Below the pieces are notes generated by a model. That model saw only the letters and a list, made by a program, of their open reading frames with translations. It was not told the DNA's origin and searched no databases. The position numbers and the translations under genes were made by a program. 64,000 nt of DNA from Selaginella moellendorffii (taxonomy: Eukaryota > Streptophyta > Lycopodiopsida > Selaginellales > Selaginellaceae), in contig NW_003314277.1 in NCBI RefSeq assembly GCF_000143415.4, positions 2,516 through 66,515 of the forward strand, given 5' to 3'. Below are positions 32,434 through 42,398 of this stretch, one piece after another (the first letter of the stretch is position 1; each line of letters begins with the position of its first letter).

Positions 32434-32460
32434 CTAAACCCTAAACCCTAAACCCTAAAC
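32434..32460 (-). repeat. Interstitial telomere-type repeat in PS copy 2
   Basis: About 3.8 units of CCCTAAA on the plus strand, at the position equivalent to 3061-3093 of copy 1, within the divergent spacer. Confidence 0.9.
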
Positions 32461-33760
32461 ATGTGGCAAATGCTGTGTGAAGAAAGATGCCCTTTCTGGG
32501 CAAATGCTGTAAGAGGCAGATGCCGAGCAGATGTATCTCAAGCTAGCGAAGGGGACAAACGAAAGCTAGCTATAAACATGACAGGATGCAAATAGATTAC
32601 TAGGCTAGTCCTGCGAAAATCAAAAGCCATAATTGAAAACATTGAAAATGCAAAAAGAAAGGTTTATAATATTTTTGAATTTTAAGCAACCAAAGGAATG
32701 TAAGTAGGGCATGTGTTTGTAAGTTTAAAAATGCCTCAACCACTTAAATTCCCAAGAAAATAAAGCTGTTTCTATTTTTGGTACAGGTAAACTTTATAGC
32801 GTGTGGGCTCATGCAATTTTGAACCCAAAAATGCACCAAAAAATGCTCGACTAGCATTATTCTTTGAATGGCATATGGCCTTATATTGCCATAAATGGAC
32901 ATACACACACAGCATAATTATTCCTTTACACGGTGAATAATCTTGGCGCGGATCGCTGACATGGCATGGCAAAGTTCGAATCATTGACATGGCACAGCTG
33001 GATCGAGGCAAGGACATGATGTGACAAAGTTCAACCTCCGACAGCAAAGTTTAGAAGCTACTCAGTTTGAAATTTGTCAAAGGAATCATAAGATCTGGTT
33101 TGTCAGAGGATTTGATGTGACGTTCAAGCGTGTGTTATTTTTGAATTCTCGAACTCATTCCTAGGTCTATCATTTTTGTGCGCCGTGTTCTTGGTTCCGC
33201 TGAGCGTAGTGAGCGCTGCTTGTGTAAGCGGCGTTGTGAGCTGTGGTTTATGCGTCTACGAGCGGTTGTGGCATTGCGAGCGCCATTGCGAGCCGCAGTT
33301 TATGCGAGTGGCAGTTTGTGTGAGCGGCGCTACGAGCAGTTGCGGTGTTGCGAGTGGCGCTACGAGTAGTTGCAATGTTGTGAGCGGCACTGTCTTTGGT
33401 GTGGCTACCGCTACCACTTCCTCTTGATATTCGGCACTTGTGCTTCCTGGTATGTTCACCATGGAATGGCTTAGGACCACATTTAGAAATGGCATGAGGC
33501 CACATGCCATCTTGGGCCCTTGCAATTTCATGGCTAGCGTATTGTCATGTATGTTTTTACTTGCCTGCAGCTGTGTGTATATCAAGATGGCATGAGGCCT
33601 CATGCCAATTTTGTGAATGCGAAATTTCACGTGGGTGTCAATAGCATGTTTGAATAATGGCATGTGGCCTCATGCTATTGAGGTTGTTTGGTATGTTATG
33701 ATTTAGGCCATTCTCCAATCATTTTTTGTATGGTCTTAACTTCTTTTCTACACTTTCAGA

Positions 33761-36505
33761 ATGGCCTCCGCAAGTGCGACGCATGTTCCGTCCGTGGATC
33801 TTAAGAACCGTGCTACATGGATTCAGGCAAAGGTGTTTCTAAACAACCCCGAGGGGGAGGTGGTAGCTGAGGGCTTAGCCACAGTTGTCGATCCAAGAGA
33901 TGCGGTTGCTAATCAAGAATTTGGCTGGGATGATATTGGAGTTGCGATTTTAGAGGTTGTTGACACAGAAGAAAATAGTCTGACTATTGGAAGCATTGTG
34001 CGGTGGAAATTGAGGCACTTAGTGTTTGAGAATGTGAAGGATTCACAATCAAACACCACTACAACTGATGACATAACATCTCTTCATGGGAAAAGAAAGT
34101 ACACCTTCCTAAAGCGCAGCCAAAGGGATCTGAGCAACGAACCGAAAAGGCAGAAAATGGCGATGGAGGTTCGAATGGTCTCGACAGTTGCTTGTTGCAA
34201 GAGGAGGTGCTGTCAACATGCTGATTGGGATGCTATTGAAGAGGAGAGAGCAAGATACAAGACATTGTCCTAGAAGGCAGCTCGCAATTTTGTGTATGAG
34301 GCATTACAGTCATCTGTTGATGCTTCAGAACATCAGGTGGGGGGCATGGTCTTCCAGAGGGGTTTGGTCTGCATGAAGGCATGGAGAATCATTTATGGAG
34401 TCCCTCGAACCACATTCTACAGAATCAAAACTGAGTTCGAGGAACAAAGGGTTCAATAGGCAGTCCATGGGAACGACAGTACTCACAAAACCAGGGGTCA
34501 TGTTGTATATGGAGAGGCAATCTTCAAGAGGTTTGTCGAGACATGTAGCGAGCAGCAACCACATAAAACCCACCTCTTGGAAGATGGAACTCGAGACACC
34601 CAACGAGTTCTCCCTTCCATGTATACCAAGGGGGCCATATTGGAAGATGTGAATCGGGAACTCCAGAGTAATGGCTACAGGAAGCTGAGCCAATCTAGAT
34701 TTAGTAGATTGTGGAGCAACAGGTTCAGGGATGTGAGTATAGGAAAGTACTCCAGCTTTTCAAAGTGTGACGAGTGCACTGCTATCAAAATGGCTTTGTC
34801 GAAGAATTCTTGCATCGCTCAAGAGCGAGAGACGTTGGTTAGAAGGCGGCTCGACCACAACATCGAGCAGAGAAGCTGCAGGACTGCATATTATCATAAC
34901 AGGATTCTCTCCATGGAGAGACCTGACTCTTACCTCTGCATCATCCACGACAAAATGGACCAGAAAAAGACGTGCTTACCTCGACTCAATCCTGCCCCCA
35001 AGGCAATCTCTTCATCCATGCAGCTGCCTGTGTCTCTGTTTGGCATAATCGCTCATGGGCATGGTGCCCAGAACTATGGGAACTTCTTTGTACTTCTATG
35101 GGGTGGCGGGGGTGCAAACATGATGATTGCGTCCCTAGCAAAACACTTAAGGTCTCTGCAAAGTGCGCAGACTGAGCTGAACGGCCAACCCTTGCATAAG
35201 GCCCTTGTCGATCGAACCCCATACAGGGTTCAGCTGGAGGAGGAGCAAAGGCTTGCAGTATCGCGTGGGGCCCCATGCCATCCCAGTGAATATGTTGGCC
35301 GTCAGATTGTAGGGTTATCACGTGAGGCCTCATGCCATTCCAACGAGGCTGGTCGCCCGGTGAATGCACAGCCTCATCCAAACGAAGCAGAATCTCAAGG
35401 AAGTTCTTGCAGCCGATGTGGCCTTCCACCCCATCTTCTGCTCCAAACAGACAATGCTGGTAGTGAGAACAAAAATATGTACGTCTTCGCGTACTTGGCG
35501 ATGCTTGTTGCCAAAGGCATATTTGAAACGGTTACACTTGGCTTTCTCATGGTTGGGCACACTCATGAAGACGTCGATGCCATGTTCAGTCACCTGGCAG
35601 AGTCCCTCCGGTGATCCAATGTCCTCACCCTCCCACAACTCTACGATGAATTCCAAAATTGCATCAAAGGCACTGTTGAAGCTGCACTTGTGACAGAGGT
35701 TCCAGACTTTAAGGGGTTTGTAAGAGGCTACATTAGGGACGGATCCGAAACGCTGATTGGCCACTCCAAGCCTCTTCAGTTTCATTTCAGCATGCGTGAC
35801 GGTGCTCCAGTGATGAGGTACAAAATGAGAGAATGGGACACAGTGTGGCTGCCAGTGGACGGCATTGAACTCTTCAAGAGAGATCCCATAACTGGGGAAC
35901 CTATGATTCCTCAGGGTTCCCCACGTCCGATGCACCCGGATGGACTCAAAGACCAGGAAAGTATAGTGGCCGGGATTAGACAGCATATTGCTTTCTGGAA
36001 GAGGAGGTTGGTGTTTGGTGGAGAATCCTATTTTCAGAGGTGCAAGCCTTTGCTCGAATACTGGGAGAAGATTATATCTGCTATCCAAAATGGGCCGGTT
36101 GTATATGAAGAATTGGAAGAGTCCTTTTGGCCAGAACCCAGAGCACCAGATAGTAGCGGAACAATGTCCTCTGGAAATGCAGTGACAGATAACGATGTTG
36201 AGGATCACTATTGTGGGCCGAGGAACAAGAAGCCGGATTCAGCATTCAATCCAGTACATGTCTGCAAAGGAATGGTCGTGTTTGTCAGACCCAGTAATAA
36301 AAAACAAATGATATGGGTGGGGCACTGCATCACTGATGCAGAGGAGGACGCGGAAACTAACTCCTTCAATGTAACTGTGGAGTGGTTCAAGCCAAGTTCC
36401 GGATATATGAAGGATTGCCTAGAAAAGAGATGGGTGTTGAATCCAAGGGATCCCAGCATGAGCATATCGGTGGATAATGTTGTGCATGGTTGGATGTGGA
36501 AGTAG
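33761..36505 (+). pseudogene. DUF7869-like putative transposase of PS copy 2
   Basis: This is the same gene as 1-1589, here with its 3' half. Relative to copy 1, residues 3-83 (243 bp) are deleted in frame. The frame is broken by TAG at 34271-34273 (copy 1 has TGG), TAG at 34457-34459 (copy 1 has CAG) and TGA at 35612-35614. Between and after these stops it stays in one frame. The core motifs are HDKMDQ (about 34950), TDNAGSENKN (about 35445) and VGHTHEDVDAMF (about 35555-35590). These match the DN-GQNKN and GHTHEDID signatures of DUF7869 proteins and probably supply the acidic catalytic residues. The last about 80 residues form a W-rich module (IWVGHC, VEWFKP, HGWMW). The frame may continue past the TAG at 36503, since an intron-like GTGAG...CAAG follows near 36571. 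Confidence 0.75.
35255..35340. repeat. Two palindromes inside the DUF7869-like coding region, copy 2
   Basis: CGTGGGGCCCCATGCC and CACGTGAGGCCTCATGCC lie in frame and encode SRGAPCHPSE and SREASCHSNE, a small duplicated insert between the first and second conserved acidic motifs of the putative transposase. Confidence 0.75.
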
Positions 36506-36658
36506 AGTGCCACCATCACCTTGCCAGACCATGCAAGAGATGCAGCAAGAGCATTCATAACCCGGGTTCAAGGTGAGATTCATTAATATTCCTTTACTAA
36601 GTTTCTAATGTATTTTATTTCAAGGTGAACAATCCGAATCTGAATCAGAGGAGGCGTG

Positions 36659-37675
36659 ATGGCATGTGGCCTTACGCCATTCCTAGGTGAGATGATACAA
36701 ATAACAAGTATAAATTCTTAGTTGTTCTAGCAAATCTTACTTAAAGTTCAAGGTGAACAAGCCGAATATGAATTCATCGGATTGTTATAACAAATTGCGA
36801 GGTGATGGCATGAGGTGATACGCCATTTGAGAGTGGTAGCCATTCCTATATGAGGTGAGTGAAATATTTATTAGAAATACCTCATTCAATTGTGCACTTC
36901 TAAGTCTTGGTCCACTCAGTACTGTTTGCATGTTTTTATTTTAATTCTTTCTCTAAAATGTTATTTAGCATGTGGCTTCATGCCATTGCTCTCCACAATC
37001 ATGCATTGAATTTTTCTATCCTTGCATAATACTTCTCCATATATATAGCATGTGCGCACATGTGATATGGTTCATTAGGCCTAATATAGTGTGTGAGGTA
37101 AAACAAAGATGATGTGACATATGCATTTACCAATCACACGTGCATAAATCTAATAATATGGCGTGTGGCCCATATTAATGGCACATAAACCCATATTGTG
37201 GGCTTACGTGCTTTATGTACCATCATTCCCTTGCAGTGTGTGTGTTGGTTTCCTTTTATAACACAACGAACTCCATATTTTAGGGTGAAGAGCGTTCTCA
37301 TGGCAAGCACAAAATCTGTAAGTGAGGTAGAAAAGGAGACGGAGAAGGAGATAGGTGAAGATGTAGAATATATAAGTCTTCCAAACTCCCCGTACTATAC
37401 TCCAGATGATCATTTTTCTAAACAAACGGCAACATTAACAACTATCGAGAACGCCCCAGTAACGTCAGAGATAACAATCCAAAGCAAAACAACTGACCCG
37501 GAGAAGGATGATAGTACCGCTGAGAGTACCAAAAAGGAGGTGTCCACTAGCGCTTAGGCTTATAATGGCGTGTGCCCTCATGCCATTTACTTGATCACCA
37601 AATACCTTTTTCCCTTTGCACTAGTATATCTTAATACCGGTCTGAGAAATAGAATGGCATGTGCCCTCAGGCCTT
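36659..37675. repeat. Palindromes in the terminal non-coding part of PS copy 2
   Basis: Recognisable copies occur at 36659, 36805, 36965, 37565 and 37654, with half-sites near 37158. This part corresponds to the off-window left end of copy 1. A GGTGAACAAGCCGAAT unit is also repeated at 36629 and 36751 and inverted near 38013. Confidence 0.7.
37198..37557 (+). CDS. Small acidic hypothetical frame near PS right end
   Basis: A 119-codon frame, with an internal ATG at about 37300, encodes a serine-, threonine- and glutamate-rich peptide (EKETEKEIGEDVEY). It could be a late exon of the DUF7869-like gene or a chance frame. Codon and composition bias are not decisive. No homologue is recognised. 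Confidence 0.25.
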   Translation: MGLRALCTIIPLQCVCWFPFITQRTPYFRVKSVLMASTKSVSEVEKETEKEIGEDVEYISLPNSPYYTPDDHFSKQTATLTTIENAPVTSEITIQSKTTDPEKDDSTAESTKKEVSTSA

Positions 37676-38193
37676 TTACTAAATCACCTTTGAAAGAAAT
37701 GCAAGCCTCTATGCCGTAAAAAAAAGGTACTAGAGAAATTCCTTAATAATATGAATGTTATTTAGTTTCATGAAAATACACTAAGGGTCAAATGAGTTAA
37801 ATGACTTCTCCAGACTAGCAATGCCTCTTGCTACACCTTCACAATTAGATTTGTTAGAAAAAGATAACATTGAATAATATCTAAATGTTCTCACCATTAA
37901 GTTATATGTCTGGCTAATAGGAATGACGTTCATCTTGGAAAGCTCACCACACGCTCAATGAACAAACAAATAGTGTGTGTGCGCATACCATCGCTCTTCT
38001 TTAGCTTCAGATTCGGCTTGTTCACCTTAACAATGAGATTTATTATACAACCAGATGGACTTAGTCTGGACACAAAGTCACCGCGCTAGTCACCATGCCC
38101 CAGATATGTCTAGCCCCTGGACAAAAAACATATAATTTCACGTCATTTTCAAATACTTGAAAATTTGTACCTAGTCCCATTTTACTGAATAAA

Positions 38194-38218
38194 TCCCACT
38201 TTAACGAAATAGAGCTTG
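38194..38218 (-). repeat. Right TIR of PS copy 2
   Basis: This is the perfect partner of 25111-25135, followed by TA. The host sequence then continues with an AT-rich stretch that belongs to element X. Confidence 0.9.
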
Positions 38219-38461
38219 TACTATTAAAAAATTGATCATGACCATTGATCGTGACCATTAATTTTTAGGGTTTTACTGCTAGGGTTTGAGCAAGAAAGGG
38301 TGAGAGAAAAACGCTTGAATTCTTCAAGATGCTTCTCAATCAAGATGCTAGATGCTCTTCAAGAAGAAAGACACTCCTCAATCAAAGTATGCCTCTCTCT
38401 ACTACTTTTCCATCTCCCCATCTTTTGCTCCTAGTGCCTCACGGCTTCTTCGCGCTTGAAT

Positions 38462-38938
38462 GATCGGTTCGGCAGCAAACCAATCTTCCCAGCACATCAG
38501 ATTCTGGTTTTTTTTTTCTTCTTGTCGTTCCATTGGCACTAAGAAGATCGGTTCGGCGAGAAACCAATCTTCCCAGCACATCAGGTTTTGGGTTTTTTTT
38601 TTGTTTCTTGTCGTTCCATTGGTGCTGAGAAGATCGGTTCGGTGACGAACCAATCCTCCCAACGCCAAGGAAATTGCTTCTTTTCTTCTTTTTTTTGTTC
38701 CCTTAGCGTTGAGAAGATCGGTTTAGTGGTGAACCGATCTTCCCAGCGCCAAGGGAACTGCCTCTTTTCTTCTTTTTTTTTTCCCTTGGCACTGGGAAGA
38801 TCGGTTCAGTGACAAACTGATCTTCCCAGCGCCAAGGAAATTGCTTCTTTTCTTCTTTTTTTTGTTCCCTTGGCGCTGAGAAGATCGGTTCGGTGACGAA
38901 CTGATCTTCCCAACGCCAGGGGAACTGCTTTGCGGTTT
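38462..38938. repeat. Tandem array of about 84-bp units, leader of X plus-strand gene
   Basis: Units start GATCGGTTC at 38462, 38546, 38632, 38716, 38799 and 38883. Each contains paired arms (TTCCCAGCGCCAAGG and CCTTGGCGCTGAGAA) around a T-rich loop, so every unit can fold into a hairpin. The array precedes the ATG at 38990 by 50 nt. Confidence 0.85.
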
Positions 38939-40161
38939 TTTTAAAGTTTACTCAAGTTTATTTATCATTTTCATGCAGATATATAAATCATGCCATAATA
39001 GAAGAAGCATCCTGGTCAACCTCAATGGATCCATTCTCTAGGAAAACGACTAGATCGTTGTGCTAGATTCACTAGGGACACCTCACAAGTTCAAAGCGCT
39101 GCTTCGGAGGACGAATATGGTGGGAGTAGTGGTGTCCAAATCCAAGTAATGGTTGATCCTGATATAGGTGTTAGCATGCAAGAGCCAGATGGTTCTAGAG
39201 AGCGTGGAAATGCAGAAGCTAGCTATAGCACAAGAGAAGTTGCTGGTGGTAGTGCCATAGGTGGTGGTGCGAAACTTGGTGGCAGAAATGAGGCATCTGG
39301 TGGTATAGGTGGTGGGGCAGATCTTGGTGGTGAAAATGGCGAACATGCTGTTGCTCCTGAAGGTCACAGAAATAAGGTGGTAACTATGCTAGAGGCTGAC
39401 ACGATCTTGAATGAGCGAGTACGTGAGACTATTGTCCAGACTCAAGAACAAACTATCAGTAGGGTGTTAGGTGAAATGGCTTGGAAAGAATCCCAACATC
39501 TTGAGATTCCATTTTGTCGTCTTAAGCAGAGTCACTGGGTGCGCTTAGCCTATGACCTCAACATGGCTATTTATACCTCTTTCACAGAGGTTGGATTCAG
39601 GCACACTACTGGATCGTTTATTGTGTCGTCATCATTCCCTAGAACAAATCGCATAGACACAATTACTCACGAGATTGAGTAGACTTGGGATCAAATATGG
39701 CAAAGGAAATCTTGAGTTTGATACTTTGATGGCGTGCCACAAGGAGACACAAGCCTTTGTAGGCCGGATGTTCTTCATTATTGATGGAAACCACCAGTGG
39801 CTTGTGTTTTGGAGGTGTATCCAAGAGAAGTTCCAGGATGATGATCAGTGACATATTTGTGTTCCAGTGACACTTGTGGAGCCACGGGATTGAAACTAAG
39901 CTGTGAGGCTCAACTTGGCATATCACAAGATTAACATGTAAGAATCTTTTACTTGTAACCTTTGTTCTCACCAACTATGTTACAGGCTTAATCAGTTTGC
40001 TTTCCAAGCACATAACTTGGTCCATGATATCGAGCACCTTCGATATGTTGGCATGCTTTCTCTCAATGAAATCTAGATACTGTATAGTCGTGAAGTTATG
40101 GAAGCGGTTCAAGCAAAGCTTGTAGCACGTAAAGGCCAGGAGTTGCTTACTTGGTATCAGG

Positions 40162-41158
40162 TGTAAGGAACCAACTCGCCGAGGTGTCGTAGGCTAAAGG
40201 AACCCCAAAAGCATGACCAAAATGACAAAGAGTTCATTGGATGGGAAGTCGAAAATCGAGTCCAAGACCGACTCAGAGACCGAGTTTGAGATAGAGTCTG
40301 GAATCGAGTCCGAGGCCGACTTGGAGACCGAGTTCGAGTCCAAGTTCGAGACTGAGTTCGAGACGGAGTCCGAGATCCGAAATCGGGTCCGAGGTCGAGT
40401 CCGAGGTCGAGTCCGAAGTCGGGTCCGAGATCGGGTCCGAGATCGAGTCCGAGATCGAGTCCGAGACCGAATCCGAAGTCAGATCCGAAATCGAGTCCGA
40501 GATCGAGCCAGAGACTAAGTCCAAATACTAATACGGGTCAAGGGGTGAAAGCCCAAAGCATGCGTCTCCCAGGGGGGGGGGGGGGGGGGGGCTGCAGGGG
40601 GTTCCAAAAGTATAGTAGGGATAGTGAGGTCCAGGAACTAGTTTAGAAGGGACTCTCCAGTGGGGCTCCCAAACCGACTTGAGGTTGGGACTGGGACCGA
40701 GGGGCCTTGGGTGGGAGTGAGCATAGACTTGGTTGGTGCCGGAGGGGCCATCCAAGGAAGTGCTCAAGAGCAGCTCTCACTCCCGAAAGGGAAACCGATT
40801 GCGGTGCTCCTGGCTCATGTGGAGTGGTGCCCCATGTGAGTACCATACGGCTCATTGGTCCTCGCCCTTCCTAGGGGCTTGGGCCTTCCTTCGGGATGGA
40901 AGTGGGGGGGTAGAGGTACCCATATCGGGCCGCTAGGCCACGGTGTTTCGCCCCCGAAGCAAGTGTTGCACTCAAGACTTGGGATTTAGAGGGTCCTATG
41001 ATCAAGTCTTGTGGTACCAAGGGATGTTAGGAACCTGGAAGCTTGGTGTGCTTGGCTGCTTGTGCTTGCGGGGAGTGTAGCCGAACCTTAAGTCCAGTCT
41101 AACCCGGGGAGGGGGATTGGGAGAGATTGGGAATCTATGGATGGATGGCTAACGCTCC
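40162..41158 (+). repeat. TE3 5' LTR, 3' end deleted
   Basis: Begins TGTAAGGAACC and contains the GAGTCC satellite and a run of 20 G (40572-40591). It breaks off in AACGCTCCG, joined to CGGAAGAAAAAG of gag. Confidence 0.88.
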
Positions 41159-41160
41159 GC

Positions 41161-42296
41161 GGAAGAAAAAGAGAAAGACTGCGGATGCTGGCAGCGCAGA
41201 AGGTGCGGACCTTTCGGCAGGGACTGAGGCAAAACCAGACAAGGTCGAACAGACCAAAGTAGAATCAGTCCCTCAGGCAGTTCCCAAGTACAAACCAAAG
41301 CCCCCACCGGTCTTCAAGGGAGTGAATGACTATAAGGTGGTGGAGGATTGGTTTTATGATATGGAGGACTACTTCCGAGCGTTGCGATTACCGAGCTCGG
41401 AGAAGGTCCCATGTGCAAAACCATACTTGGCAGATAATGCCAAGTCTTGGTGGAGAATGACAGAGGCCAACGAAGGACCAGTGGCCACTTGGGACATGAT
41501 GAAGGCGAGGATCCGCGCAACATACGTTCCTCCGAATGCCACTCTGCATCTGAGAGATGAGCTGAGTAGGCTGAAGTAGGCTGAAACTATCCAAGAATAT
41601 GTGAATGGGTTCATGGCAAAGAGGATACTGGTCACGGACATGGGGGATATAGATGCGTTCCATGCCTTCATATCAGGTTTGCAAACCTGGGCTCGCGGCG
41701 AAGTGATACGGTGGAACCCGACCAACTACAAGGAAGCGTTGGATGCAGCCATCAAGGTGCATTTCAACGATAACCTGCAAAAGGGGAACACGACGGGGTC
41801 GGGATCCACGTTTAGCAAAGGGGCCAAACCAAGGGGAACGTATAGCAGGGGGAAATTGAAGAAGAGTTTCTCTAAGAATGAGTCCTCGGGGTTCCGGAAA
41901 GGCAAATCCGGTGGCCAGCGAGCGAGTACGTAGGGGAGTCAAGTGAAAAAAGACAAACCCACGGATAAGAAGGTCAAGTCGTATTGCAGCATGGGAAACA
42001 ACGTATGCTACAACTGCGGCGAAGCGGGACACTTTTCGAGGGAATGTCCCTACCCGAAGAAGGCCAGAGCCAATATGGCCATCAAGTCGGGTGAAGTCCA
42101 AACTGAGGTATGTGATCCAGTCCCTAACTCAAAGTTACTCATTACACAAGCAACTTTGGTAGAGAGTCGTTTGCGACATCTACTAGCCCTCCGAGGGAAG
42201 CTCGGAGGTAGCTTTGTTAAGATCCTTATTGACACGGGTGCTTCGGATAATTTTGTGGCTGTAGACATAGTCCGGCAAGCTGGACTAACGGTGTAG
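41161..42296 (+). pseudogene. TE3 gag and protease region
   Basis: The N-terminal gag is lost by the LTR-to-gag deletion. What remains includes the capsid-like region, the CCHC knuckle CYNCGEAGHFSREC (about 42007) and the protease motif DTGAS (about 42232). In-frame stops are TAG at 41577 (shared with TE1), TAG at 41931 and TAG at 42294 (TE1 has CAG there). No functional protein is expected without readthrough. Confidence 0.8.
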
Positions 42297-42398
42297 CGGC
42301 TAGGCGAACCAAGGACTATAGAGTTTGTTCAAGGTAGCCAAAGCACCGATGAGGTACTTCGACAAGCGAGAGTCAAAGTAGGGACATGGGAAGTAGAC

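Larger units (their letters stand above)
25111..38218 (-). mobile_element. PS element copy 2 (complete, both TIRs, TA target duplication)
   Basis: The 13,108-bp element starts CAAGCTCTATTTCG at 25111 and ends with the exact reverse complement at 38218; the 25-bp terminal inverted repeats are identical. The dinucleotide TA flanks both ends (25109-25110, 38219-38220), consistent with a TA duplication, although AGTACT-like context leaves one or two bases of ambiguity. It carries the same two genes as copy 1 in mirror order: ParB-like/HAD gene on the minus strand (25537-31149) and DUF7869-like gene on the plus strand (33761-36505). The terminal 1.7 kb (36506-38218) has little coding potential. 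It is inserted in element X between that element's two genes. Confidence 0.88.

Noticed and set aside
1-36505. A single giant inverted duplication of the chromosome
   Set aside because: Copy 2 has its own TIRs and TA flanks and copy 1 ends at the same terminal base but in different flanking DNA, so two transposon insertions explain the symmetry.
36506-38193. Further large gene at the end of PS copy 2
   Set aside because: Frames are short and interrupted; only possible small late exons could be suggested.
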